A DNA stretch of 64,000 nt from Lachnospiraceae bacterium (GTDB taxonomy: Bacteria > Bacillota > Clostridia > Lachnospirales > Lachnospiraceae): NCBI GenBank assembly GCA_015057375.1, contig SVEM01000001.1:62001-126000 (forward strand). Reading direction: 5' to 3'. A program made the translations under genes and the position numbers. The notes below the pieces were generated by a model. It searched no databases and had not been told where the DNA came from. It worked only from the letters and a program-made list of their open reading frames with translations. Of this stretch, positions 9,281-20,402 are shown piece after piece (within the stretch, counting starts at the first letter, position 1; the number at the start of each line of letters is the position of its first letter).

Positions 9281-10627
9281 TCATGCATCCGGGTACGAAC
9301 AAAAAAGCTGCTCATCTTTATAATATTTTACTGGAACAACCTCGACGATTTCATTTACCAGGCCATCACTTACATCGTCTGCAGGAAACAATAGTTTTAC
9401 ATATCTTTCATTATGTCCTACATACCATTTCTTCCCGTCTATATCAATTATTTCTTCAACAAGACATTTTTCTTTTTTCCCAACAAATGATGTGGCATAT
9501 TCCCTGGTTAGTCTCTCTGTTTCCTCAATAAGTATACTGCTTCGTTCGTTTTTTACATTCTCGTCCACCTGGTCTTCCATATCATATGCTTTTGTTCCTT
9601 CACGTCTTGAATACTTAAACACATGAACCATGAAAAATCTTATGTCCCTAACAAACTCCAACGATGCTTCATATTCTTCATCTGTTTCCCCTGCAAATCC
9701 TACTATTACATCTGTTGTAATAGCCGGATTCTCATAATACTTCCTAAGTACTTCTACAGCTGCTTTATATTCAGCAGTATTATATCTTCTCTTCATTCTT
9801 ACAAGTGTGGCATCACATCCGCTTTGAAGCGACAAATGAAAATGAGGGCATACCTTATCAAGTGCTGACAGTTTTTTTATAAACTCATCTGTAACAATTC
9901 GGGGTTCAAGTGAGCCGAGACGTATCCTCTCAAGTCCTTCTGTTTTTGACAGATCTTCCAACAGCTTATAAAGGAAACTGCCCTTAAGGTCTATAAAACT
10001 TAATGCATTTGTTTTATCCACACCATATGATGATAAATGAATACCTGTTACGACTATTTCCTTGTATCCTGCCAATGCAAGATTTTTTGCTTCCTCACAT
10101 ACATCTTCTATACTTCTGCTTTTTAACCTTCCTCGCACATATGGAATCTTACAATATGTACAAAACTGATTGCATCCATCCTGAACTTTAATATAAGCTC
10201 TTGTATGCTCATTGCACGGATCTGCAAATTGACTGTCCAAAGGACATACGTCCGTTTCTGCACAATTCATTTTTATGTGTTCGCAGATTATATCAAAAGC
10301 ATGCTCTTTTTCATCATTGCTTATTGCCAAATCAATACTTTCATCTGCAAGAATCTTATCCTTCTCAGCCGTAACAAAACATCCCATTGCAACTACACAC
10401 GCAGATGGATTAAGTCTTTTTGCACGGTGAAGCATCTGTCTTGATTTCTTGTCTGCCATAGCCGTTACCGTACATGTATTGACTACATATATGTCTGCTA
10501 CATCTGAAAATGAAACAACCTCATGACCGTTTTTTGCAAACTTTTCCATGAGCTTGCCGGTTTCGTATTGGTTAACTTTACAACCAAGCGTATAAAATGC
10601 TGCCCGGTATACACTTTTTTCTTCCAT
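9281..10627 (-). CDS. mtaB: tRNA t6A37 methylthiotransferase MtaB
   Basis: FYTLGCKVNQYETGKLME; radical-SAM CNQFCTYCKIPYVRGR; C-terminal TRAM-like region. Confidence 0.93.
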   Translation of the reverse strand: MEEKSVYRAAFYTLGCKVNQYETGKLMEKFAKNGHEVVSFSDVADIYVVNTCTVTAMADKKSRQMLHRAKRLNPSACVVAMGCFVTAEKDKILADESIDLAISNDEKEHAFDIICEHIKMNCAETDVCPLDSQFADPCNEHTRAYIKVQDGCNQFCTYCKIPYVRGRLKSRSIEDVCEEAKNLALAGYKEIVVTGIHLSSYGVDKTNALSFIDLKGSFLYKLLEDLSKTEGLERIRLGSLEPRIVTDEFIKKLSALDKVCPHFHLSLQSGCDATLVRMKRRYNTAEYKAAVEVLRKYYENPAITTDVIVGFAGETDEEYEASLEFVRDIRFFMVHVFKYSRREGTKAYDMEDQVDENVKNERSSILIEETERLTREYATSFVGKKEKCLVEEIIDIDGKKWYVGHNERYVKLLFPADDVSDGLVNEIVEVVPVKYYKDEQLFCSYPDA

Positions 10628-10664
10628 TTTACTTTTCTCCTACAAAAAAATGGCAAAATCATTA

Positions 10665-10692
10665 TTGACTTTTATACCTCTTATGCTACTAT
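10665..10692 (+). promoter_or_regulatory. Putative SigA promoter for HPr-like gene
   Basis: TTGACT-16 nt-TACTAT, followed by strong SD AGGAGG near 10722. Confidence 0.5.
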
Positions 10693-10734
10693 ATAGGTGT
10701 AATAGCAAATAAAACATATCAGGAGGTAATTATT

Positions 10735-10968
10735 ATGTCTAATGTTAAAATTTCTTTGAATTCTATCGACACAGTCAAAGCATTTGTTAACGATGTAACT
10801 AAGTTTGATTGTGACTTTGATCTGATTTCAGGAAGATATGTTATTGATGCAAAATCAATTATGGGTATCTTCAGCCTGGATCTCTCAAAAGATATTGATT
10901 TAAGTATTCATTGCGATGAAAACATCGATGAAGTTATGGAAATGCTTAAACCTTATATCGTGGAGTAA
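10735..10968 (+). CDS. HPr-like protein lacking the active-site His
   Basis: 77 aa; FDCDFDLISGRYVIDAKSIMGIFSLDLSKDIDLSIHCDENIDEVMEML matches the HPr fold; GIHARPA loop absent. Confidence 0.8.
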   Translation: MSNVKISLNSIDTVKAFVNDVTKFDCDFDLISGRYVIDAKSIMGIFSLDLSKDIDLSIHCDENIDEVMEMLKPYIVE

Positions 10969-11001
10969 TTTACTAATTCGATAACAATCTCACAAAGCAC
11001 T

Positions 11002-11059
11002 GAGGGTTATTATACCGGAACATTTTACATATAGTCCGCTATTCTAACCCTCTTTTTTT
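11002..11059 (+). terminator. Rho-independent terminator of the HPr-like gene
   Basis: GAGGGTTA...(imperfect inner stem CCGGA/TCCGC)...TAACCCTC followed by TTTTTTT; lies between convergent HPr-like gene and thiI. Confidence 0.75.
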
Positions 11060-11065
11060 GTCTTT

Positions 11066-12250
11066 TTATACAGTAATTTCTATGATTTCATCTGTTTCAT
11101 AAGCTGTAGCAAGCATATCGTCTATAACATCCTCAAGCTTTGTTTCTGATTTTCTTATGATTTTTACATCCGGCTTTGTTACAGGGTGCTTTGCAACAAA
11201 TATTGTACAGCAATCCTCAAACGGAAGTATTGATGTTTCAAATGTGTCAATCTTCTGGGATATCTCAACGATATCCTGCTTGTCAAATGCGATAAGCGGT
11301 CTGTATACCGGAAGTGTGCACACGTCATTTGTACAATTTAAGCTCTGCATAGTCTGGCTTGCAACCTGTCCTATGCTTTCACCTGTTATAAGTCCGTAAC
11401 AATCTGATTCGTAAGCAAGCTTTTCTGCAATTCTCATCATGTATCTTCGCATGATAATAGTAAGTTCGTCATGTGGACATTTTTCATATATTGCCATCTG
11501 AATATCAGTAAAGTTTATGATATGAAGCTTAAAACTTCCTGTATATTTTGCAATGAGTTTTGCAAGTGTAATAACCTTCTTCTTTGCTCTCTCACTTGTG
11601 TATGGCGGTGCATGAAAATATACTGCTTCCAGCTTTACTCCTCTTTTAGATATCATATATCCTGCTACCGGGCTGTCAATTCCTCCTGACAAAAGAAGCA
11701 TGGCTTTTCCGCTCGTTCCGACAGGCATTCCTCCCGGTCCTTTTATGCTCTCAGAATAGATATATGTCATCTTTCTTATCTCTACGGTTACACGAACTGA
11801 CGGATTGTACACATCCACCTTAAGCTCCGGATATGCGTCTATAAGCACTGCTCCAAGATGCATTCCTATCTCAGGAGATGTATATGGATATGACTTATCT
11901 CCTCTTTTTGCCTCAACCTTAAATGTAAAGTTTCTGTCCTCATATCTTTCTCCGACATGTTTTACTGCCTCAGCACATATAACATCCCATTCTTTACTGT
12001 CAAGAAGAATAACCGGACAAATTGCAGCAATACCAAACACTCTCTTAAGTGTATCTACCGCATCATCATAATCATAAGTTTCCGATTTTACCTCAATATA
12101 TATTCTGCCCTGCTCCTTTGATACCACAAAATCACCTTCAACATTTGAAAGTGCAATATTTATGTTATGGCAGAGTGCGTCCTCAAACAGATATCTGTTT
12201 TTTCCTTTAATACCTATCTCTGAGTATTTAATCAAAAATGCTCTGTACAT
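11066..12250 (-). CDS. thiI: tRNA 4-thiouridine synthase ThiI
   Basis: SGGIDSPVAGYMISKRG; THUMP-like N-terminus; EDCCTIFVAKHPVTKP. Confidence 0.95.
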   Translation of the reverse strand: MYRAFLIKYSEIGIKGKNRYLFEDALCHNINIALSNVEGDFVVSKEQGRIYIEVKSETYDYDDAVDTLKRVFGIAAICPVILLDSKEWDVICAEAVKHVGERYEDRNFTFKVEAKRGDKSYPYTSPEIGMHLGAVLIDAYPELKVDVYNPSVRVTVEIRKMTYIYSESIKGPGGMPVGTSGKAMLLLSGGIDSPVAGYMISKRGVKLEAVYFHAPPYTSERAKKKVITLAKLIAKYTGSFKLHIINFTDIQMAIYEKCPHDELTIIMRRYMMRIAEKLAYESDCYGLITGESIGQVASQTMQSLNCTNDVCTLPVYRPLIAFDKQDIVEISQKIDTFETSILPFEDCCTIFVAKHPVTKPDVKIIRKSETKLEDVIDDMLATAYETDEIIEITV

Positions 12251-12278
12251 CTTTTTTCCTCTTTCTTATATAAAATAT

Positions 12279-13442
12279 TTAATAGCTTCTGAATTTTCTA
12301 AGCACCGGGACGTGTTTTTTTATCTTTTCTATAAGGTACAGTGCTTCCTCTTCCGTATTATCCCTGCATAAGGATATTCTTATTGTTGAATCAATGAGTT
12401 TTGAGGAAACTCCTATTGCTTTTAATGTACCTGACAATCCCGGATGATTTGACGAGCATGCCGAACCCGATGATACATATATTCCTTCACTTGCAAGAGC
12501 ATGGAGTAATACTTCACTTTTTACGCCTTCAAATGAAATGCTTATAATATGCGGTGCACCTATGTCGGCACTTTTTTCCGGATTGGCATTAATATATGAA
12601 CCCTCGACAGTCAATATCCCGTCAATAATAATCTGTTTAATATGTCTCATGTGAAGGTCATTTTCCTGCATGTTTTTGTACATAACAGCTGCCGCAACAC
12701 CAAAGCCTGCTATTGCCGGAACATTTTCGGTACCTGAGCGCATGCCTTTTTCCTGTCCTCCTCCATATATATACGGAAGAAGTTTTACATGGTCTGCTTT
12801 ATATAAGAATCCTGCTCCTTTAGGGCCATGAAGCTTATGTGCACTTGCCGTAAGCATGTCGGCTCCGAATTTTTTCGGATTAATCGGAAGTTTACCGTAT
12901 GCCTGGATAGCATCTACATGCAGAAGCACAGAAGGATTAACTTCTTTTATAACCTTTGATATCGCTTCAATATCATTTATAGCACCTATCTCATTATTTA
13001 CAAGCATAACTGATACAATTGTTGTATCTTCTCTTACCGCCTCTGCAATCACTGCCGGTTCTACATGTCCGTCAGGGGTTACAGGCACATAAGTTATTTC
13101 ATAACCTTCATTTTCAAGAAAAATAAGCGGTTCTGCTACAGACGCATGCTCATAAGCAGTCGTTACAATATGCTTTCCGCTTCTTCTTGCCGCATAGGCT
13201 GCTCCGATAAGCGCCTGATTATTTGCCTCGGTTCCTCCCGAAGTAAATATAATGTTTTTAGATTCACATTTTAATGTATTTGCAATTATATTTCTTGCAT
13301 CTTCTATATACTGCTCGGCATCCATTCCTTTTGTATGCTTTGACGAAGGATTTCCGTAATCTTCTGTCATAACACTCATCATTACAGAACATACTTCAGG
13401 CATAACCTTTGTGGTTGCCGCATTATCAAAATAAGCTTTCAT
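12279..13442 (-). CDS. Cysteine desulfurase (NifS/IscS family)
   Basis: YFDNAATTKV; FTSGGTEANNQAL; SAHKLHGPKGAGFLY; SSGSACSS. Confidence 0.95.
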   Translation of the reverse strand: MKAYFDNAATTKVMPEVCSVMMSVMTEDYGNPSSKHTKGMDAEQYIEDARNIIANTLKCESKNIIFTSGGTEANNQALIGAAYAARRSGKHIVTTAYEHASVAEPLIFLENEGYEITYVPVTPDGHVEPAVIAEAVREDTTIVSVMLVNNEIGAINDIEAISKVIKEVNPSVLLHVDAIQAYGKLPINPKKFGADMLTASAHKLHGPKGAGFLYKADHVKLLPYIYGGGQEKGMRSGTENVPAIAGFGVAAAVMYKNMQENDLHMRHIKQIIIDGILTVEGSYINANPEKSADIGAPHIISISFEGVKSEVLLHALASEGIYVSSGSACSSNHPGLSGTLKAIGVSSKLIDSTIRISLCRDNTEEEALYLIEKIKKHVPVLRKFRSY

Positions 13443-13476
13443 TATGTAAATAAACCGCCTCGTTTTATATTAAATA

Positions 13477-14214
13477 TTACTTTGTCATCTTAAACATAAG
13501 AATTGATAAAACACACAGTCCCGCTGTCTCGGTACGAAGTATTCTGTTTCCCAAAGATACTACCTGTATACCGTTTTCTACCGCATATTCAATCTCTGAT
13601 TCGCAATATCCGCCCTCAGGCCCGATAAATATACCGACTGATTCCTTCCCTGCTGCCGTGTCCATGATTTCTCTTGAAACGTCCATACCCTCTGCAAGCT
13701 CATAAGGAATCATGTTGTATGAAAGTTCTGATGCATACTTTACTGCTTCCTTAAAACCAAGCGGAGCATGTACCTTAGGTATAATACCTCTCATAGACTG
13801 CTTTGCCGCAGACTCTGCAATCATCTGCCAGCGTTCGAGTTTCTTCTTTTCTTTTTTATCATCAAGTTTAACTACACATCTTTTAGATGATACCGGGATA
13901 ACTTCATGCACTCCGAGCTCGACTGCTTTCTGAATGATAAGCTCCATCTTATCAAGCTTCGGAAGTGACTGAAAAAGATATATCTTTGATGGAAGTTCTG
14001 CCATGCATTCACTGGAATGATCAATCTTTAACATAACCTCGTCTGTATCAATCGTATCAATCACACAATGATAGTCCATATTGTTACCATCGTTTACAAT
14101 AACATGCTCTCCCGGTTTCATACGAAGTACATTGCGTATATGATTAACATCACTTCCGCAAAGTCTTATACTATCATCATATATATCTGATTCGCTACAA
14201 TAAAATCTGTGCAT
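13477..14214 (-). CDS. rsmE: 16S rRNA m3U1498 methyltransferase RsmE
   Basis: HRFYC...HIRNVLRMKPGE; KAVELGVHEVIPV; FIGPEGGYCESEIE; LGNRILRTETA. Confidence 0.95.
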   Translation of the reverse strand: MHRFYCSESDIYDDSIRLCGSDVNHIRNVLRMKPGEHVIVNDGNNMDYHCVIDTIDTDEVMLKIDHSSECMAELPSKIYLFQSLPKLDKMELIIQKAVELGVHEVIPVSSKRCVVKLDDKKEKKKLERWQMIAESAAKQSMRGIIPKVHAPLGFKEAVKYASELSYNMIPYELAEGMDVSREIMDTAAGKESVGIFIGPEGGYCESEIEYAVENGIQVVSLGNRILRTETAGLCVLSILMFKMTK

Positions 14215-15692
14215 TATCCGTTCCTCTTTTTACAAACTTTTACATAAGCCTCACGCACTGCTTCTCTCTCGTCATAATGATATTTCTTACCTTTTATCTC
14301 CATATAGTCTTCGTGACCTTTTCCTAAAAGAATAATAATATCATCTTTTACCGCGTGCTCTATTGCATATGCAATTGCATCAACTCTGTCTTCTATCTCA
14401 ACATATTTTCCGTTGCTTCTTGCAAGGCCTATCTTAATATCCTCATTTATCGCACTGACTTCTTCATCACGCGGATTATCACAGGTAAGCACACACAAAT
14501 CACAGAGTTCGCCGGTAACCTCTCCCATATCATATCTTCTGAGAACAGAACGATTTCCTCCTGCTCCGTATACACTGATAAGATGTGCAGGATTATACTC
14601 TCTTAAAGTTGTAAGTACGCTTCGTGTGCTGACTTCGTTATGTGCATAATCAACAATTACCGAAAACTCATCTGATACAGGAACGAGTTCAACTCTTCCG
14701 AGCACTCTGACATCCTTTAACACAGACATGATTGTTTCAGTATCAATATCAAGAAGCTTGCATGCAAGCATTCCGGACATCGCATTGTATGCATTAAATA
14801 CCCCAGGAATACTAAGAACTACTTCTCCGTCTATAAGTCCTGAAACGTTAAATGTAACTCCAAGCATACCGCCATCGCTCCATTTGCTTATGCTGTCTGC
14901 TTTAAGATCACATTCTTCACTGCATCCGAATGTATAATTTGCATCACATGCCGAATATTTGATAAATGTATCACACACCTCATCATCGGCATTAAATATT
15001 CCGACTTTACTCTGCGCAAAAAGCTTCTGCTTGTATCTTCTGTATTCATCTAACGATGAATGTTCTCCTTCACCGATATGATCAGGGGAAAAGTTGGTAA
15101 ATATACCGATATCAAACATAATTCCCGCAGTTCTGTTAAGCATAATTGCCTGTGAGGAAACTTCCATAACAACATATTCACAACCATCATCAGCCATATC
15201 AGAAAGAAGTGAATGAATAACATATGATTCAGGTGTTGTAAGTCCTGTCTTAACCTTCTTATCTTTCCACATCGCACCGATTGTACCGATAATTCCGCAG
15301 GCATGACCGGACTTTTCAATTATATCTTTTATCATAAATGATGTTGAAGTCTTACCTTTGGTTCCTGTAATTCCTATCATTTTCATACGTGATGCAGGAT
15401 TCCCAAAGTACACTATAGATGCCTCTGCAAGTGCAACCCTTGTGGACTTTACCTGTATCTGTGTAATATTTTTAGGAAGCGGAAGTTCATATTCCACAAT
15501 AATAGCTGAAGCTCCGAGTTCTATCGCAGCCTCAGCATATTCATGCCCATCAGTCTTTGCCCCTGTCATACAGAAAAATGCTGTATTCTCCGTGACCTTT
15601 CTTGAATCATATATAAGATCCGCTATATCAGTATCTACATCTCCTGATATGCATTTGTAATCAATATTTGCAAGTAAATCTCTAAGTTTCAT
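14214..15692 (-). CDS. murE: UDP-MurNAc-L-Ala-D-Glu--meso-diaminopimelate ligase
   Basis: GITGTKGKTSTSFMI; VDYAHNE; TCDNPRDEEV (DNPR motif of mDAP-type MurE). Confidence 0.95.
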   Translation of the reverse strand: MKLRDLLANIDYKCISGDVDTDIADLIYDSRKVTENTAFFCMTGAKTDGHEYAEAAIELGASAIIVEYELPLPKNITQIQVKSTRVALAEASIVYFGNPASRMKMIGITGTKGKTSTSFMIKDIIEKSGHACGIIGTIGAMWKDKKVKTGLTTPESYVIHSLLSDMADDGCEYVVMEVSSQAIMLNRTAGIMFDIGIFTNFSPDHIGEGEHSSLDEYRRYKQKLFAQSKVGIFNADDEVCDTFIKYSACDANYTFGCSEECDLKADSISKWSDGGMLGVTFNVSGLIDGEVVLSIPGVFNAYNAMSGMLACKLLDIDTETIMSVLKDVRVLGRVELVPVSDEFSVIVDYAHNEVSTRSVLTTLREYNPAHLISVYGAGGNRSVLRRYDMGEVTGELCDLCVLTCDNPRDEEVSAINEDIKIGLARSNGKYVEIEDRVDAIAYAIEHAVKDDIIILLGKGHEDYMEIKGKKYHYDEREAVREAYVKVCKKRNG

Positions 15693-15698
15693 CGGCTT

Positions 15699-16556
15699 TT
15701 ATTCTCCTTCCGGAATAAAAGAAACATCTATGTCCGCTTCAAAAACGGTATTAGACACTCCTGTCATATACATATGTCCGGATTCTTCATCATAAAATAT
15801 ATCAAGGTCTCCGCCTATCTGGCACACCGTAACGTGTCTGTCACATATTCCTGTAAGCACTCCGGCTGTTACTGCAGTACAGCAGCCTGTTCCGCATGCA
15901 ATGGTTTCGCCCGTTCCTCTCTCCCATTCACGAATTTTGATACAGTTTCTGTCAACAAGCTGTGCAAATGTAACATTTGTCTTGTTAGGAAATAGCGATG
16001 TCATATACTCAAGTGCTTTTCCGTATCTGTCCACGTCAAACGAATCCACATCATCTATAAACGCAACAACATGAGGATTGCCCCACGAAACTGCTGTTAT
16101 GTTAAACACTCTGTCTTCTACTGTAACCGGCTGGTCTATAAATTCGGCAAGCTCTGTATTCACAGGAATAACAGATGTGTCAAGTACAGGACATCCGATA
16201 TCTGCCTTGATATTTACCGCCTTACCATTCTCGCAGAATAAAGTGAGTTTTTTTATGCCGCCAAGCGTCTCAACATAAAACTCAGTCTTATCAGTAAACC
16301 CATGGTCATACACATATTTGCCGACACTTCTTATGGCATTACCGCACATCTCTGCTTCTGACCCGTCCGGATTAAATATTCTCATTCGAAAATCAGCCAC
16401 ATTTGACGGACAAATAAGCACCATTCCGTCCGAACCAATTCCAAAATGTCTGTCTGATACATACTTTGCAAGCTCGTTAAGATTAGGGAGCTTTTGATTA
16501 ATGGCATCAATATACACATAATCATTGCCATATGCCTGCATTTTAGTAAAACGCAT
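15699..16556 (-). CDS. dapF: Diaminopimelate epimerase
   Basis: FTKMQAYGNDYVYID; NPDGSEAEMCGNAIRS; WERGTGETIACGTGCC. Confidence 0.95.
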   Translation of the reverse strand: MRFTKMQAYGNDYVYIDAINQKLPNLNELAKYVSDRHFGIGSDGMVLICPSNVADFRMRIFNPDGSEAEMCGNAIRSVGKYVYDHGFTDKTEFYVETLGGIKKLTLFCENGKAVNIKADIGCPVLDTSVIPVNTELAEFIDQPVTVEDRVFNITAVSWGNPHVVAFIDDVDSFDVDRYGKALEYMTSLFPNKTNVTFAQLVDRNCIKIREWERGTGETIACGTGCCTAVTAGVLTGICDRHVTVCQIGGDLDIFYDEESGHMYMTGVSNTVFEADIDVSFIPEGE

Positions 16557-16567
16557 AATGCTCCTCC

Positions 16568-17746
16568 TTATTCCATTGCCTGCTTAAGATCATTTATTAT
16601 ATCATCTGCATCCTCAATACCTACAGACAATCTTAAAAATGTATCTGTGATACCGAGTCTTTCTTTAACATCCTTTGGAGTATCCTCATGAGTCTGTGTT
16701 GTCGGATAAGTTATAAGAGTTTCGGTACCGCCAAGACTCTCCGCAAAAAGAACCATATCCACATCACGCAAAAGTTTCTTTACGGTATCCATGCTGTCGA
16801 CTGCAAAGGAAATCATTCCGCCAAAACCTGTAGTCTGTCTGCATGTAACTTCATAATCCTTATGATCAGAAAAACCTACATAATACACCTTCGTTACCTT
16901 AGGATGATTACGAAGCCACTGTGCCACCTTCATTGCATTCTCATTATGACGCTGCATTCTGAGATGAAGTGTCTTTATACCTCTTAACATAAGCCATGAA
17001 TCCATAGGAGCAAGTCCGTTTCCGTGAGACTTAAGCTGAACAGAAAAATGCTCTGCAAGCTTTTCATCCCTAACAACTACCGCACCTGCGATAATGTCAT
17101 TATGTCCACCAAGATACTTAGTCGCACTGTGAACTACAACATCTGCACCGAGTGTAAGAGGCTTCTGGAAATATGGTGTAAGGAATGTGTTGTCAACAAC
17201 TGCTATAGCACCATTTTCATGAGCAATCTCAGAAAGTTTTGCAATATCTGCCACCTTCATCATCGGATTAGACGGTGTTTCAATAAATATCATCTTTGTA
17301 TTAGGCTTTATCGCAGCCTTAACAGCCTCTATATCTGATAAATCAATAAAGTCATATTCTATACCATATTTTGCAAATATAGTTGTAACAATACGGAAAG
17401 TTCCACCGTATATATCATCCATAAGAAGCACATGGTCACCACTGTTTAACCATGTAAACATAGCCATGTTGGCAGCCTGTCCACTTGAAAAACAAAAACC
17501 GTACTCGCCTTCCTCAAGTATTGCAAGAGTTCTCTCAAGCTCCTGTCTTGTAGGATTGGAAAGACGCGAATAAAGGAAATCAGTAGTAACCCCCAACTCA
17601 ACATGTCTGAAAGTTGCTGACTGATATATAGGAAAACTTACGGCTCCGGTAAGCGGTTCACAACCAAGTGCACCATGAACAGCCTTAGAATCAAATTTCA
17701 GATTTTCTTTTTTACTGTAATCTCTATAATTACTAAAGTTCTTCAT
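16568..17746 (-). CDS. Cys/Met metabolism PLP-dependent enzyme (cystathionine gamma-synthase/beta-lyase type)
   Basis: YSRLSNPTRQELE; SSGQAANMAMFTWL; VVHSATKYLGGHND; start chosen at MKNFSNY. Confidence 0.9.
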   Translation of the reverse strand: MKNFSNYRDYSKKENLKFDSKAVHGALGCEPLTGAVSFPIYQSATFRHVELGVTTDFLYSRLSNPTRQELERTLAILEEGEYGFCFSSGQAANMAMFTWLNSGDHVLLMDDIYGGTFRIVTTIFAKYGIEYDFIDLSDIEAVKAAIKPNTKMIFIETPSNPMMKVADIAKLSEIAHENGAIAVVDNTFLTPYFQKPLTLGADVVVHSATKYLGGHNDIIAGAVVVRDEKLAEHFSVQLKSHGNGLAPMDSWLMLRGIKTLHLRMQRHNENAMKVAQWLRNHPKVTKVYYVGFSDHKDYEVTCRQTTGFGGMISFAVDSMDTVKKLLRDVDMVLFAESLGGTETLITYPTTQTHEDTPKDVKERLGITDTFLRLSVGIEDADDIINDLKQAME

Positions 17747-17822
17747 AATAAATCGCCCTTCCTTATAAAGCATATATATAATTTATGTTACCATATATAC
17801 GGTTTTTATTCAATCTTATCTT

Positions 17823-18641
17823 CTATATCCTGCCATGCAAATATCTCATATAAAAAAATATATACTGCTGCATGATTCCGGCATATCCTTCGTACATTTC
17901 GTACGGAAATCCCTGTGGGTATTTTTCAGCCATAGCGCGTTCAATCCACACATCAACAGGAAATGAATTTAACCTGTGGTATCCAAAAAGCATAACACAG
18001 CTTGCAACCTTTATTCCTATGCCGTGCATTGTAAGAAGTTCCTCTTTAAGCTCTTCATCTGAAAGGATGCACAGTCTGTCAAGATCAATGCTGCCGCTTA
18101 CTACTGCTTCAGCTGCCGCCTTAATGTATGCGGCCCTGTAACCTACTGAACATGATAAAATTTCCTCTTCTGTAAGTGCTGCAACTTTTTCTGCAGAAGG
18201 AAATGAATAATAAATAATGTCATTATATTCAATCTCTTCTCCACACAATCTGCACAGTTTTTCAATAGATGTTCTTATTGCAGGAATGGATTTTCTCTGT
18301 GAAATAATAAAGCTTACTATCATTTCCCAAGGGTCCTGATTAAGTATCCTTATTCCGCTTCCGTATCTGACTGCAGAAACAAGAAACTCATCGTCAGCAT
18401 CAACATTATTTTCTATATTTGCATAATCAAAATCCATATCAAAATATGGTTTCCAAATGTTATTATAATCTTCTTCATTGCAGTCAAATTCATAGAAAAA
18501 ACCATCATCTGACTTTTTAATGTTCAGATATTTTCCTTTGTGTATCACACTGTATGATTTGTCAGCGTTCATTGTCATTCTGAAACACTGTCCGCTTTCC
18601 GCTATTTTCTCTATATCCAAAAAATCTGATGATACTATCAT
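17823..18641 (-). CDS. 8-oxoguanine DNA glycosylase-like (OGG family, HhH-GPD)
   Basis: ESGQCFRMT N-terminal OGG motif; MHGIGIKVASCVMLFGYHRLNSFPVDVWIERAM HhH-GPD with catalytic Lys/Asp. Confidence 0.85.
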   Translation of the reverse strand: MIVSSDFLDIEKIAESGQCFRMTMNADKSYSVIHKGKYLNIKKSDDGFFYEFDCNEEDYNNIWKPYFDMDFDYANIENNVDADDEFLVSAVRYGSGIRILNQDPWEMIVSFIISQRKSIPAIRTSIEKLCRLCGEEIEYNDIIYYSFPSAEKVAALTEEEILSCSVGYRAAYIKAAAEAVVSGSIDLDRLCILSDEELKEELLTMHGIGIKVASCVMLFGYHRLNSFPVDVWIERAMAEKYPQGFPYEMYEGYAGIMQQYIFFYMRYLHGRI

Positions 18642-18643
18642 TT

Positions 18644-19618
18644 TTACAAATCCTTTTGTATGTTAGTTGTGAGTATGTCATATAAATCATCATAGGTTTC
18701 TATATGACTGAGTTTGTCACGGAATCTTGCCGAATTTTTAAGTCCTTGGGTATACCATGCCGCATGCTTTCTCATTTCACGGATTGCAGTATATTCACCC
18801 TTAAAATCAATACTCATACGTGCATGCTTAAGTATCATTTCACATATTTCTTCCATGGAAGGACCAGGACATATCTCTCCCGTTTCCATGTAAGTATTTC
18901 CGCGTGAGAATATCCATGGGTTTCCTCTTGCACCGCGTCCTATCATAAAACCGTCCACACCTGTCATCTCATGCATGGCCTTTATATCAGTGACATCAAA
19001 TATATCTCCACTTCCCATAACAGGAATATTCACAGCTTCTTTAACACGTCTTATAACATCCCAGTCAGCTTTTCCGTAGTAATACTGTTCTCTCGTTCTT
19101 CCGTGGACACATACTGCTGCCGCACCATTATATTCCGCCATTTTGGCAAATTCAACAGCAGTATCATCCTCCTTATGAAAACCTTTTCTGAATTTAACAG
19201 TAAGCGGTTTCTTTATGGATTCTGACACTTTTTTTATGATTTGCCCTGCAAGAAACGGATTATTCATAAGTGCCGATCCCTCGCCGTTATTTACAACCTT
19301 CGGAACCGGACATCCCATGTTGATATCAAGTATGTCGAAGTTTCTGTCTTCAATCTGCATGGCTATTTCTGCGAGCAAATCCGGATCACTTCCGAAAAGC
19401 TGTAAAGCTGTCGGCCTTTCCTCTTCACTTATAGTCCACAGTGCTTCCGTATTCTTATTTTTATAAAAAATGCCCTTTGCACTTATCATTTCCGTATAAG
19501 TAAGGGCGGCACCTTCTTGTTTGCATAATAAACGAAAAGGCAGGTCGGTTACACCTGCCATTGGTGCCAGTATAATATTGCCATTTATAGTGACGTTACC
19601 AATTTTTATCGTATTCAA
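18644..19618 (-). CDS. dusB: tRNA-dihydrouridine synthase
   Basis: [62 protein letters not shown]. Confidence 0.95.
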   Translation of the reverse strand: MNTIKIGNVTINGNIILAPMAGVTDLPFRLLCKQEGAALTYTEMISAKGIFYKNKNTEALWTISEEERPTALQLFGSDPDLLAEIAMQIEDRNFDILDINMGCPVPKVVNNGEGSALMNNPFLAGQIIKKVSESIKKPLTVKFRKGFHKEDDTAVEFAKMAEYNGAAAVCVHGRTREQYYYGKADWDVIRRVKEAVNIPVMGSGDIFDVTDIKAMHEMTGVDGFMIGRGARGNPWIFSRGNTYMETGEICPGPSMEEICEMILKHARMSIDFKGEYTAIREMRKHAAWYTQGLKNSARFRDKLSHIETYDDLYDILTTNIQKDL

Positions 19619-20388
19619 TTATTCGTACACCTTTCGTATACAATTCTTAATCCGTGAAGCGTAAGCTGAGGATCGTATACCTGTATCTCATCAGTTCCTT
19701 CTGAAAGAACCTTTCCGAGTCCACCCGTTGCCACAACTTTGGCATTATGATATCCGGACTCCTCCTTTATTTTCCTTATAATATACTCACTCTGACCAAT
19801 TCCTCCGTAAAACAGCGCTGCCTGTATACTTGTTATGGTATCTTTGGCGAGTATCGTATCAGGTTTCTTTATCTCAACTTCAGGAAGCTTTGCCGCACCC
19901 TTAAAAAGCGCATCTGCCGACGTTCTGATACCCGGGCTTGTTACACCGCACAAAAAAGTTCCGTCTTCAGATACAAGGTCATACGTTGTTGCCGTACCAT
20001 AATCCACAACAATTACAGGACCTCCGTATAAAGTCACGGCCGCAACCGCATCTACTATTCTGTCCGCTCCAAGTTCCCTAGGGTTTGTTGTTGCTATCTT
20101 AAGTCCGGTCTTTATACCGCTTTTTACAACTATAGGAGTACAGTTAAAATACTTGATAATACCGCTTGTTAACGAATACATGATATTCGGAACAACAGAT
20201 GCAATAATTGCCGCATCAATATCTTCCGGGGTTACGTCTATCTGCTTTATAAGATCAACTATAAGCAGTCCAAACTCATCAGATGTTCTCGGAAGTTTGG
20301 TTGTCATACGAAAGCTTCCGCAAAGCTCATCATCTTTAAAGACTCCTAATGTTATATTAGTATTACCTACATCAAATGCAAGAAGCAT
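19615..20388 (-). CDS. coaX: Type III pantothenate kinase
   Basis: [42 protein letters not shown]. Confidence 0.95.
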   Translation of the reverse strand: MLLAFDVGNTNITLGVFKDDELCGSFRMTTKLPRTSDEFGLLIVDLIKQIDVTPEDIDAAIIASVVPNIMYSLTSGIIKYFNCTPIVVKSGIKTGLKIATTNPRELGADRIVDAVAAVTLYGGPVIVVDYGTATTYDLVSEDGTFLCGVTSPGIRTSADALFKGAAKLPEVEIKKPDTILAKDTITSIQAALFYGGIGQSEYIIRKIKEESGYHNAKVVATGGLGKVLSEGTDEIQVYDPQLTLHGLRIVYERCTNN

Positions 20389-20402
20389 AACTTATATCTC
20401 CT

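Noticed and set aside
17747-17822. SAM (S-box) riboswitch before the cystathionine synthase-type gene
   Set aside because: The gap to the upstream OGG gene is under 80 nt and shows no S-box architecture.
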